Positions 56,542-64,000 of a stretch of 64,000 bases of DNA are shown here, one piece after another. Within the stretch, counting starts at the first letter, position 1, and each line of letters opens with the position of its first letter. A model generated the notes under the pieces. The model was not told the DNA's origin. It made no database searches and saw nothing but the letters and a program-made list of their open reading frames with translations. Source of the stretch: Serratia nematodiphila DZ0503SBS1 (GTDB lineage: Bacteria; Pseudomonadota; Gammaproteobacteria; Enterobacterales; Enterobacteriaceae); NCBI RefSeq assembly GCF_000738675.1, contig NZ_JPUX01000001.1, positions 3,410,001 to 3,474,000 on the forward strand, given 5' to 3'. A program made the translations under genes and the position numbers.

Positions 56542-57128
56542 GCGCCGCCCAAAGCCCTGAGCGCCACGTTCACCGCCGCCAATAACCGCGCTTCTGTGAC
56601 GCCGTCACGCGCTTGAATCGACAGGCCGTGCAAGAAGACGGCGAAATAGTCCCCCAGGCTGTCGGCGTCGGTGTCGGCCGGCAGTTCGCCGGTTTGCACC
56701 GCCTGGCGCAGCCGTTCGACGATCTGCTGCGTGCGCTGCAGCCGATGCTCTGCCAGCCAAACTTTGAGTCCGTCGTTTTCCGCGCTGACGCTGGCGGCGG
56801 AGGAGACCACCATGCAGCCCTGCGGCAGATCCGGCCGGCTATAGAGCCGCACGGCATCTTCCAGCAGGCGTTTGATCGCCGGGCGAATGCCGCTTTCCTG
56901 CGCGAAGGCGCGATCGGCAAAGCCGCCTTCCTTGGTTTCGTAACTGGCGATCGCCTCGCGGAACAGCTGCTCTTTGGAGCCGAACGCTTTGTAGATGCGC
57001 GCGGAAGCAATGCCCAATTCCGCCACCAGATCCGACATCGAGGTGCCTTCGTAACCCTGCCGCCAAAATAAGTTTCGCGCCTTCAAGAGCGCCTGTTCGC
57101 GATCGAACTCGCGCGGTCTGCCTGCCAT
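56538..57128 (-). CDS. TetR-family repressor
   Basis: This 196-residue regulator starts MAGRPREFDREQALLKARNLFWRQGYEGTSMSDLVAELGIASARIYKAFGSKEQLFREAIASYE, a classic TetR helix-turn-helix of the AcrR/YxaF type, with a C-terminal ligand domain. The start at 57128 is chosen over 57152 by family alignment. It is divergent from a three-gene catabolic unit, and a long palindrome in the gap is the probable operator. Confidence 0.88.
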   Translation of the reverse strand: MAGRPREFDREQALLKARNLFWRQGYEGTSMSDLVAELGIASARIYKAFGSKEQLFREAIASYETKEGGFADRAFAQESGIRPAIKRLLEDAVRLYSRPDLPQGCMVVSSAASVSAENDGLKVWLAEHRLQRTQQIVERLRQAVQTGELPADTDADSLGDYFAVFLHGLSIQARDGVTEARLLAAVNVALRALGGA

Positions 57129-57228
57129 TCGCTGCTCCAATTTACCTGCCATTCAGCGACATAGGATCGCCTAAATCGGCGGGAATACCAATGCCTTTAT
57201 AAATTTCGCTTGCGGTCGCCGCGCTTTG

Positions 57229-57262
57229 CTCCTATTGTTTGTCAATCGACAACTAATAGGAG
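57229..57262. promoter_or_regulatory. Long palindromic operator between TetR gene and isomerase operon
   Basis: A 34-bp dyad has core TTGTCAATCGACAA and outer arms CTCCTATT / AATAGGAG; only two base pairs of 15 fail. Its right arm includes the ribosome-binding site of the operon, so binding would block both transcription and access to the start. Confidence 0.7.
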
Positions 57263-57268
57263 TTTACG

Positions 57269-58324
57269 ATGAAAACCCTCAAAGGTCCAAGCCTGCATCT
57301 CGCGCAGTTCAGCGATGAGACAGCGCCGTTCAACAGCCTGCCCGCCATTGCCGAGTGGGCGGCGCAGACCGGTTTTAGCGCGTTGCAGATCCCGGCCTGG
57401 GATCGGCGTTTATTCGACGTGGCCACCGCTGCGCAAAGCCAAACCTACTGCGACGATCTGACCGGTATGTTGGCGGAGCATGGGTTGGTGGTCAGCGAAC
57501 TGACCAGCCATATTTTCGGCCAACTGATGGCGGTGCACCCGGCTTACGATGCGCTGTGCGACAGCTTCGCGCCGCCGGCGCTGCACGGTAATCCGCAGGC
57601 GCGCGGCGAGTGGGCGCGGCAGCAAATGCAGCTGGCGGTAAAAGCCTCGGCGCGGCTCGGGCTCAGCGAGCTGGGCACCTTTTCCGGTTCACTGGCCTGG
57701 CCCTATCTGTTCCCGTTCCCGCAGCGCCCGGAAGGATTGATCGACGCCGCGTTCAACGAGCTGGCCAAACGCTGGCTGCCGGTGCTCAACGCCTGCGACG
57801 AGCAGGGCATCAACCTGTGCTACGAAATTCACCCGAGTGAAGATCTGCATGACGGCGTGACCTACGAGATGTTTCTTGAGCGCGTTGGCCATCATCCGCG
57901 TTGCCGGGTGCTGTTCGATCCGAGCCATATGGTGCTGCAGCAGCTCAACTATTTGGAGTTTATCGATATTTATAAAGAGGTTATCGGCATGTTCCACGTT
58001 AAGGACGCCGAGTTCAACCCGACCGGGCGCCAGGGCATTTACGGCGGTTATCAGTCATGGATCGATCGCGCCGGCCGCTTCCGCTCGCTGGGCGACGGCC
58101 AGGTCGATTTCAACGGCATTTTTTCCCGTTTGACGCAGTATGGCTATCAGGGCTGGGCGACGCTGGAGTGGGAATGCTGCCTGAAAAATCCGCAGGACGG
58201 CGCGCGCGAAGGCGCGGCCTTCATTCGCGATCGCATCATCCATGTCACCGACAAAGTGTTCGATGACTTCGCCGGCGCACCGGTCAACCCACAGCAGATT
58301 AATGCCTTGCTCGGCATTCGCTGA
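57269..58324 (+). CDS. Sugar phosphate isomerase/epimerase (xylose isomerase-like TIM barrel)
   Basis: This 351-residue TIM-barrel protein belongs to the AP-endonuclease 2 superfamily. Metal-ligand segments are visible: ELTSHIFG, NLCYEIHPSEDLHDG, VLFDPSHMVLQ, MFHVKDAEF and ATLEWECC. Similar proteins isomerise sugars or inositol derivatives. It is the first gene of a unit with two alpha/beta hydrolases and has AGGAG before its ATG, inside the TetR palindrome. The exact substrate is unknown. Confidence 0.87.
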   Translation: MKTLKGPSLHLAQFSDETAPFNSLPAIAEWAAQTGFSALQIPAWDRRLFDVATAAQSQTYCDDLTGMLAEHGLVVSELTSHIFGQLMAVHPAYDALCDSFAPPALHGNPQARGEWARQQMQLAVKASARLGLSELGTFSGSLAWPYLFPFPQRPEGLIDAAFNELAKRWLPVLNACDEQGINLCYEIHPSEDLHDGVTYEMFLERVGHHPRCRVLFDPSHMVLQQLNYLEFIDIYKEVIGMFHVKDAEFNPTGRQGIYGGYQSWIDRAGRFRSLGDGQVDFNGIFSRLTQYGYQGWATLEWECCLKNPQDGAREGAAFIRDRIIHVTDKVFDDFAGAPVNPQQINALLGIR

Positions 58325-58350
58325 GCCAGTCCATCACAGGGAGTCACCCC

Positions 58351-59244
58351 ATGAAACAACAAGAGAACGAGATCCTGTTGCAGGATCTCGGGGCGGAACA
58401 CGTCTATACCCAGGTCAATGGCCAACGTATCCACTGCGTGATAGCCGGTGAAGGGCTGCCGGTGTTGCTGATCCCCGGCTGGCCGCAAACCTGGTACACC
58501 TGGCGCCATGTGATGCGCGCCTTGGCGGCGGCCGGTTTTCAGGCGATCGCCGTCGATCCGCCGGGCATCGGCGACTCTGACAAGCCCGTCGGTGGCTATG
58601 ACACCGGCAGCGTCGGTGCGGCATTGCACGCGATGATGGCGCAACTGGGCCACGAACGTTACCAACTGGTCGGCCACGACATCGGCATGTGGATCGGTTA
58701 CGCCATGGCGAGCGACTTCCCGCAGGCGGTGGAGCGCCTGGTGCTGACGGAGGCGGTGATCCCCGGTCTGGCGCCGCCGCCGCCGATTTTCGTCGCGCCG
58801 GAGGAGAACATCTTCCTGTGGCATTTCATGTTCAACCAGCTGGCGGATTTGCCGGAGACCCTGACCCAGGGGCGCGAGCGGGAGTATCTTGGCTATATCT
58901 TCAACCGCTGGTCCTATCGGCGCGACCGGGTGGCGGCTGAGGTCTATATCGCCGCCTATTCGGCGCCGGGCGGCCTGCGCGCCGGATTCGACTATTACCG
59001 GGCGATCCCGGAGACCGTTCGCCAGAACCGAGAGCGCGCCGCCACGCCATTGACGATGCCGGTGCTGACGGTGGGGGCGGAGCACGCCACCGGCGACGCG
59101 CCGCTGACGACGCTGCAGGGCAATGCGTGCGATCTGCGGGGCGAAACGGTCGCCAGCTGCGGCCATTTCATCACCGAGGAGTGTCATGAAGCGTTTATCG
59201 CATTGATTACGCCGTTCCTGGCGGGAGAACAACATGCCGCTTGA
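58351..59244 (+). CDS. Epoxide hydrolase/haloacid-dehalogenase-like alpha/beta hydrolase
   Basis: This 297-residue alpha/beta hydrolase has an Asp nucleophile (Asp110 in LVGHDIGMWIG) instead of Ser, the mark of epoxide hydrolases and haloalkane/fluoroacetate dehalogenases. PGWPQTWYTWR carries the oxyanion HGXP-like motif, here with G-W-P. The base His lies in CGHFITEECHEAF. It sits 26 bp after the isomerase gene and overlaps the esterase gene by 11 bp, so the three are co-translated. Confidence 0.87.
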   Translation: MKQQENEILLQDLGAEHVYTQVNGQRIHCVIAGEGLPVLLIPGWPQTWYTWRHVMRALAAAGFQAIAVDPPGIGDSDKPVGGYDTGSVGAALHAMMAQLGHERYQLVGHDIGMWIGYAMASDFPQAVERLVLTEAVIPGLAPPPPIFVAPEENIFLWHFMFNQLADLPETLTQGREREYLGYIFNRWSYRRDRVAAEVYIAAYSAPGGLRAGFDYYRAIPETVRQNRERAATPLTMPVLTVGAEHATGDAPLTTLQGNACDLRGETVASCGHFITEECHEAFIALITPFLAGEQHAA

Positions 59245-60136
59245 TGAACGCATCGCCGCCTTTTTGACGGCATCGGTCGATGTGCCGCCGCCCGCGTCGC
59301 TGGCGGAAATGCGCGCGGCCACGGAAACCGGTTTGCGCTTGCTGCAGGGCGAAACGGCACCGAGCGGCGGCGTCAGGGACTATACGGTGGTCGCCGCCGA
59401 TGGGCACCGGATTGCGCTGCGCGCCTATCTACCGGCGGGGGAAAGGCGCGCTGCCGCACAACCGGCGATGCTGTTCGCCCACGGCGGCGGCTGGTGCCTC
59501 GGTTCGCTGTCGCTGTATGACCAGCCCTGCCAGGCGCTGGCTAACGCCACCGGCCGGGTGATCCTGTCGGTCGACTACCGTTTGGCGCCAGAGTATCCAT
59601 TTCCGCAGCCGCTGGAAGATGTCTACCAGGCGCTCTGCTGGGTGGTGCAACAGGCGCCGCAGTTAGGGATCGACGCGCAGCGCCTGGTTGTGGGGGGCGA
59701 CAGCGCCGGGGGCAATCTGGCGGCGGCGGTCGCGTTGCTGGCGCGGGATCGCGGCGGCCCGCATATCGAGCGCCAGCTGCTGCTGTACCCGGCGCTCAGC
59801 CGCGAAATGGCGACGGAGAGCTATCGCGAGTTTGCCGAGGGGCACTTTCTGACGCGCGACGCGATGGTATTTTGTTGGCAGCAGTATCTGGCTCAGCGGC
59901 GCGAACCTTACGGCGAACCGCTGCACGCCGCCACGCTGCGCGGGTTACCGCCGGCCACCATTCTGAGCTGCGAATATGATCCGCTGCGCGATGAGGCCGA
60001 GGAGTATGCGCAGCGGCTGCGCGAGGCGGGCGTGGCGGTACGCTGCGAACGGTTGCCGGGCGTGGTGCATGCCTGTATTCACATGTTGGGGCTGACCCCG
60101 GCGGCGCGACGGCTGTTCGAGCTGGCTTGCGAGTAA
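59234..60136 (+). CDS. Alpha/beta hydrolase fold-3 esterase (HSL family)
   Basis: This 300-residue esterase of the hormone-sensitive-lipase family has oxyanion-hole motif HGGGW (83-87) and nucleophile Ser157 in GDSAGGNLA. Asp in EYDPLRDEAEEYAQRL and His in GVVHACIHM complete the triad. It likely acts on short acyl esters or lactones. It is the last gene of the TetR-controlled unit, followed by a terminator. Confidence 0.9.
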   Translation: MPLDERIAAFLTASVDVPPPASLAEMRAATETGLRLLQGETAPSGGVRDYTVVAADGHRIALRAYLPAGERRAAAQPAMLFAHGGGWCLGSLSLYDQPCQALANATGRVILSVDYRLAPEYPFPQPLEDVYQALCWVVQQAPQLGIDAQRLVVGGDSAGGNLAAAVALLARDRGGPHIERQLLLYPALSREMATESYREFAEGHFLTRDAMVFCWQQYLAQRREPYGEPLHAATLRGLPPATILSCEYDPLRDEAEEYAQRLREAGVAVRCERLPGVVHACIHMLGLTPAARRLFELACE

Positions 60137-60163
60137 AAAAAAGCCCCGCATTGCGGGGCTTTC
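60137..60163. terminator. Bidirectional terminator between esterase and aldehyde dehydrogenase genes
   Basis: AGCCCCGC / GCGGGGCT with a 3-nt loop is flanked by an A-tract on the left and TTT on the right. The minus-strand T-tract serves the dehydrogenase gene. Confidence 0.85.
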
Positions 60164-60185
60164 TGGCTATTCATCCGGCGCGCGA

Positions 60186-61619
60186 TTAACGGCCGGCGAC
60201 GGTGACGAAACGGGTTTCCAGGTAGGATTCGATCGCTTCGCTGCCGCCTTCGGTGCCGTGACCGGAGTCTTTCACGCCGCCAAACGGCGTTTCCGGCAGG
60301 CCAAAACCGATGTGGTTGATGCTCAGCATGCCGCTCTCCACGTCGCGCCCCAGCGCATTGACGGTGGCGATGTTACGGCTGTAGGCGTAGGCGGCCAGCC
60401 CGTACGGCAGTCGGTTGGCTTCGGCGATCGCCTCGTCGTAGGTGGCGAACGGGCGCAGCAGGGCGACCGGGCCAAACGGCTCTTCCGACATGGCGCGCGC
60501 GCTCAGCGGCACGTCGCGCAGCACCGTCGGCTCGAAGAAGTTGCCTTTGCCCGCCACGCGTTTGCCGCCGGTGCTGGCCTTCGCTCCGTGGGCGATAGCG
60601 TCCTGCACCAGCGCCTCGATATTGTCGACGCTGCGGCCCAGCACCATCGGGCCCATCGTCACGCCGTCTTCCAGCCCGTTGCCGAGCTTGAGCTCACGCA
60701 CCGCGGCGGTGAATTTCTCCACGAAGGCCTCGTAAACGCCTTGCTGGATCAGGAAGCGGGTCGGGGCGATACAGACCTGGCCGGCGTTGCGGAACTTCGA
60801 CTGCGCCAGCTCTTTGGCCGCCGCGTCGAGATCGGCGTCGTCAAAGATCAGCACCGGCGCGTGGCCGCCCAGCTCCATGGTGGCCTTTTTCATATGCTGG
60901 CCAGCCAGCGCCGCCAGATGTTTGCCCACGCGGGTGGAGCCGGTGAAGGAGATCTTGCGAATGGTCGGATGCGGGATCAGGTATTCCGAGATTTCCGCCG
61001 GGGTGCCGTACACCAGCGCGATCACCCCGGCAGGAATACCGGCGTCGGCGAAGGCTTTGATCAGCTCTGCCGGTGAGGCCGGCGTTTCTTCCGGGCCTTT
61101 GACGATGATGGAACAGCCCGCCGCCAGCGCGGCGGACAGCTTGCGCACGATCTGGTTAATCGGGAAGTTCCACGGTGTGAAGGCGGCCACCGGGCCGACC
61201 GGCAGCTTGAGGGTTTGCTGCTGCACGTCGCGAGCGCGGGACGGAATGATCTGCCCGTAGGTGCGGGTGGCTTCGCCGGCGAACCAGTCGATAACGTCGG
61301 CGGCGTTGAGAATTTCAATCTTGGCCTGCGCCACCGGCTTGCCCTGTTCCTGCGTCATGATGGCGGCGATGGCGTCGGCGCGTTCGCGCAGCAGCGCAGC
61401 GGCTTTGCGCATCAGGTTGGCGCGCTGGTGTGCGGCGGTGTTTCGCCAAACGTTAAACCCGCGCTCGGTGGCGGCCAGCGCCAGATCGAGATCTTCTGTG
61501 GCGGCGTGCGCCACCTGACCGATGATCTCGTCGGTAGCGGGGTTGGAGACCGGCAGGGTTTTCCCGGCCAGCGCGTTGCGCCATTGTCCATCGATATACA
61601 GTTGAGTATCCGGATACAT
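60186..61619 (-). CDS. NAD(P)-dependent succinate-semialdehyde/aldehyde dehydrogenase
   Basis: This 477-residue aldehyde dehydrogenase belongs to the succinate-semialdehyde branch (Sad/GabD-like). Catalytic residues are Asn151 in PWNFP, Glu249 in MELGGHAP and Cys283 in [11 protein letters not shown]. Length and [23 protein letters not shown] fit the group. It is divergent from an AraC-type gene that may control it. No GABA transaminase is adjacent, so the real aldehyde is uncertain. Confidence 0.9.
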   Translation of the reverse strand: MYPDTQLYIDGQWRNALAGKTLPVSNPATDEIIGQVAHAATEDLDLALAATERGFNVWRNTAAHQRANLMRKAAALLRERADAIAAIMTQEQGKPVAQAKIEILNAADVIDWFAGEATRTYGQIIPSRARDVQQQTLKLPVGPVAAFTPWNFPINQIVRKLSAALAAGCSIIVKGPEETPASPAELIKAFADAGIPAGVIALVYGTPAEISEYLIPHPTIRKISFTGSTRVGKHLAALAGQHMKKATMELGGHAPVLIFDDADLDAAAKELAQSKFRNAGQVCIAPTRFLIQQGVYEAFVEKFTAAVRELKLGNGLEDGVTMGPMVLGRSVDNIEALVQDAIAHGAKASTGGKRVAGKGNFFEPTVLRDVPLSARAMSEEPFGPVALLRPFATYDEAIAEANRLPYGLAAYAYSRNIATVNALGRDVESGMLSINHIGFGLPETPFGGVKDSGHGTEGGSEAIESYLETRFVTVAGR

Positions 61620-61815
61620 TGTTGCCTCTTGTTTGCGGAGTGTCAGGGGCCGATGAGTTTTGCGATGCGGCCCGTCTGAAAGGGACAGGGACCTTAACCC
61701 TACGCCGAATGGCGGCGATCGTCCAGGCGAGGGGCACGAAAGGACCAGGGCGGCTACTCAATCGGCGATGTTTTGGCTATGCTGAGCAGATTGTCAGCAC
61801 GGATGAGGAGGTCGG

Positions 61816-62643
61816 GTGCAAGGGGTTCCACAACAGTTTCCGTTCGAGAAGGATTGCGCGCAGTTCCGGCATTTGTCGCATCTGCCCGGCGTCGAACTCT
61901 ATCAGGCGCACATTGAGCGCTATGCCTTCGAGCCGCATACCCACGACGCCTTCGCCATCGGCACCGTGGACACCGGAGCCGAGCGTTTTCGCTATCGCGG
62001 GGCGCAGCACCTGGCGGCGCCGGGCGCGCTGGTGCTGATGAACCCTGACGAGCTGCATACCGGCGAAGCCGAAACGCCGGGCGGCTGGTGTTATCGCATG
62101 CTCTATCTGGCGCCCGAGGCGCTGGAGCAGCTGTCCGGCGATCGGAGCCAGTGGTTTACCGAGGCGGTGCGCCACGATCCGCGGGCGGCGCAGCGCCTGT
62201 CCGCCATTCTCGCCATGCTGTGGCAAACCGAGGATCCGCTCACGTTCGACGGCCTGCTGCTGGAGGCCGTCGAGTTGCTGCACCCGCATATCCGCACCGG
62301 GCAGCGAGAGAAAGCCGAGGCGGCGCACCGTTTCGAGGTGGTGAAAAGCTACCTGCACGATAATTATGCCGAGGCCGTAACCCTCCACCAACTGGCCGAT
62401 CTGGTCTCGCTCAGCCCGTACCATTTCCAGCGCAAGTTCAAGGCCGAATATCACGTCTCGCCGCAGCAGATGCTGATGGCGATCCGGCTGTCGCAGGCTA
62501 AACGCATGCTGGAGCGCGGCATGCCCGCCGCACAGGTGGCGGCGGCGGCGGGGTTGACCGATCAGGCGCACCTGACGCGCGCGTTCGCTAACCGTTACGG
62601 CGTCACGCCGGTGCGTTTCCAGAAACAGGTGAAATTGGGCTAA
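61816..62643 (+). CDS. AraC-family regulator
   Basis: This 275-residue regulator has an N-terminal AraC-type cupin sensor (YAFEPHTHDAFAIGTVDTGAERFRYRG) and two C-terminal helix-turn-helix motifs (LHQLADLVSLSPYHFQRKFKAEYHVSPQQMLMAIRLSQAKRML and AQVAAAAGLTDQAHLTRAFANRYGVTPVRFQ). It starts with GTG at 61816, with AGGAGG 5-6 nt upstream. It could control the divergent dehydrogenase or the DMT exporter that follows 98 bp downstream on the same strand. Confidence 0.9.
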   Translation: MQGVPQQFPFEKDCAQFRHLSHLPGVELYQAHIERYAFEPHTHDAFAIGTVDTGAERFRYRGAQHLAAPGALVLMNPDELHTGEAETPGGWCYRMLYLAPEALEQLSGDRSQWFTEAVRHDPRAAQRLSAILAMLWQTEDPLTFDGLLLEAVELLHPHIRTGQREKAEAAHRFEVVKSYLHDNYAEAVTLHQLADLVSLSPYHFQRKFKAEYHVSPQQMLMAIRLSQAKRMLERGMPAAQVAAAAGLTDQAHLTRAFANRYGVTPVRFQKQVKLG

Positions 62644-62741
62644 AACAGCAACCTGCTACAATCATTCCTCCCCGCGTTTTCGTTACTCTGCCGCTGTCTT
62701 GTCGGGCGGGTTGGCCGCGCCGGCCGTTTGTCGGAGTCGTT

Positions 62742-63710
62742 ATGTTCATTGGCGTTGTGTTTGCCCTGGCCGCCGGGCTGATGTGGGGACTGATTTTCGT
62801 CGGCCCGCTGCTGGTGCCGGACTATCCCGCCGCGCTGCAGTCCACCGGGCGCTATCTGGCCTTTGGGCTGATTACCTTGCCGCTGGCCTGGTTTGATCGC
62901 CGCCGCCTGCGCAAGCTGCGGCGCCAGGATTGGCTGGAAGCGCTCAAGCTGACGGCCATCGGCAATCTGCTGTACTACCTGTGCCTGGCCAGCGCCATTC
63001 AGCGCACCGGCGCACCGGTCTCGACCATGATCATCGGCACCTTGCCGGTAGTGATCGCCATTTGCGCCAATCTGTTTTACGGCCGGCACGACGGGCGCCT
63101 GGCCTGGGGCAAACTGGCGCCGGCGCTGCTGTTGATCGTCTGTGGATTGGCGTGCGTGAACGTCGCCGAGCTGCGCGGCAATGCGGTATCGATCGACGGC
63201 TGGCGCTATCTCAGCGGTCTTGGGCTGGCCGTGTTGGCGGTGGCGTGCTGGACCTGGTTCCCGCTGCGCAATTCACGCTGGCTGCGGGAGAATCCGACGC
63301 AGCGGCCGGCCACCTGGGCCACGGCGCAGGGGCTGGTGACGCTGCCGCTGGCGCTGCTGGGCTATCTGGCTGTCTGCGGCCAATTGGCATTGAGCGAGCC
63401 GGCGTTCGCCTTGCCGTTCGGCCCGCGCCCCGAGGTGTTTATTCCACTGATGCTGATCATCGGCGTGTTCTGCTCCTGGCTGGGGGCGCTGTGCTGGAAC
63501 GAAGCCAGCCAGCGGCTGCCGACGGTGTTGGTGGGGCCGCTCATCGTGTTCGAAATTCTGGCGGGGTTGGCGTATACCTTTCTGTTGCGCCAGGCCTGGC
63601 CGCCGTTGCTGACGCTGGCGGGCATCGTCTGTTTGATCGCCGGCGTGGTGTACGCCATGCGCATCAAACCGCAGCCAGTGGTGGTGGCGCTGGAGGAAAA
63701 GCAGGGGTGA
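62742..63710 (+). CDS. EamA/DMT-family transporter
   Basis: This 322-residue inner-membrane protein has about ten helices in two EamA repeats and belongs to the drug/metabolite transporter superfamily, probably an exporter. Recognisable segments are FALAAGLMWGLIFVGPLLVP, TGAPVSTMIIGTLPVVIAI and SWLGALCWNEASQRLPTVLVGPLIVFEILAGLAYTFLL. GGAG precedes the ATG. An AraC regulator just upstream may regulate it. The substrate is unknown. Confidence 0.88.
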   Translation: MFIGVVFALAAGLMWGLIFVGPLLVPDYPAALQSTGRYLAFGLITLPLAWFDRRRLRKLRRQDWLEALKLTAIGNLLYYLCLASAIQRTGAPVSTMIIGTLPVVIAICANLFYGRHDGRLAWGKLAPALLLIVCGLACVNVAELRGNAVSIDGWRYLSGLGLAVLAVACWTWFPLRNSRWLRENPTQRPATWATAQGLVTLPLALLGYLAVCGQLALSEPAFALPFGPRPEVFIPLMLIIGVFCSWLGALCWNEASQRLPTVLVGPLIVFEILAGLAYTFLLRQAWPPLLTLAGIVCLIAGVVYAMRIKPQPVVVALEEKQG

Positions 63711-63737
63711 CGCCCGCCGCAGCGGCGGGCGCGAGGG

Positions 63738-64000
63738 TTAACGCTTGCTGTGGTGAATGATCTCTTCGGCCACGTTGCGCGGCGCTTCGGCGTAGTGGCT
63801 GAATTCCATGGTGTAGGTGGCGCGGCCCTGCGACATCGAACGCAGGGTGGTCGAGTAGCCGAACATCTCGGACAGCGGCACCTTGGCGCGTATTTCCTTG
63901 CCGCCGCCGCCCGGGATCTCTTCCATGCCCTGCACCAGACCGCGGCGTGAGGAGAGATCGCCCATCACGTTGCCGGCGTAATCCTCCGGCGTTTCCACCT
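63738..64000 (-). CDS. Elongation factor G paralogue, C-terminal fragment (truncated by window edge)
   Basis: Only the last 87 residues are present, and the frame is open to base 64000. They match domain V of [53 protein letters not shown] and a final IHHSKR. The gene ends beside a DMT transporter instead of tuf, and the end differs from canonical FusA, so it is likely a second EF-G-like gene rather than the str-operon copy. Confidence 0.85.
   Translation of the reverse strand, partial: VETPEDYAGNVMGDLSSRRGLVQGMEEIPGGGGKEIRAKVPLSEMFGYSTTLRSMSQGRATYTMEFSHYAEAPRNVAEEIIHHSKR

Overview
The window is a GC-rich enterobacterial chromosome segment, most likely Serratia (S. marcescens group). The evidence is an FNR almost identical in sequence to the E. 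coli protein, the linkage pntAB-ydgH-arcD-folM-rstAB with asr/ydgU/ydgD nearby, a Serratia-type bifunctional ornithine-lipid synthase (OlsF), and no phage, IS, tRNA, rRNA or CRISPR. Two genes run off the ends: hrpA on the left (5' end missing) and an EF-G paralogue on the right (only its C-terminus is present).

Layout. 1-20.9 kb is mostly conserved core: hrpA, the acid-shock cluster ydgD-ydgU-asr (ydgU is a 26-codon membrane protein), an alpha/beta hydrolase, an M32 carboxypeptidase, rstB-rstA, folM, a Fur-boxed two-gene unit of unknown role (10.9-12.0 kb), arcD, ydgH, pntAB, uspE, fnr and ogt. 21.0-33.5 kb is an accessory carbohydrate island. It holds aldolase KbaY, AgaS deaminase and a DeoR regulator, then a ROK kinase, a Gfo/Idh/MocA oxidoreductase and a complete ABC sugar importer on the same strand, with a divergent cytoplasmic GH123-like (DUF4091) glycosidase. 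I read it as uptake and degradation of N-acetylgalactosaminide-containing oligosaccharides through an ABC importer instead of a PTS.

33.6-47.5 kb holds olsF, an N-formylglutamate amidohydrolase-like gene, ycgR, a putative vitamin-B6 operon (84-aa protein, class I glutamine amidotransferase, pyridoxal kinase) with a divergent MocR/PdxR-type regulator, a luciferase-like monooxygenase, pbpG, nudI, a ppk2-pit phosphate pair, a CorA/ZntB-like transporter, and an ArsR-AHSA1 pair with duplicated operators. 47.6-55.1 kb is a second accessory system: a branched-chain-type ABC importer, an ATC-hydrolase-family protein, an N-carbamoyl amino-acid amidohydrolase and a divergent LysR regulator. It fits scavenging of 2-amino-thiazoline-4-carboxylate to cysteine. 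55.3-64 kb carries yieK, a cupin, a TetR-controlled three-gene catabolic unit with a clear palindromic operator, a semialdehyde dehydrogenase divergent from an AraC regulator, a DMT exporter and the EF-G fragment.

Visible regulatory sites are an RstA box between asr and the hydrolase, a Fur box over a promoter, an FNR box in front of fnr, twin ArsR operators and a TetR palindrome. Many units end in recognisable hairpin terminators. All functions are inferred from sequence; no database search was possible.
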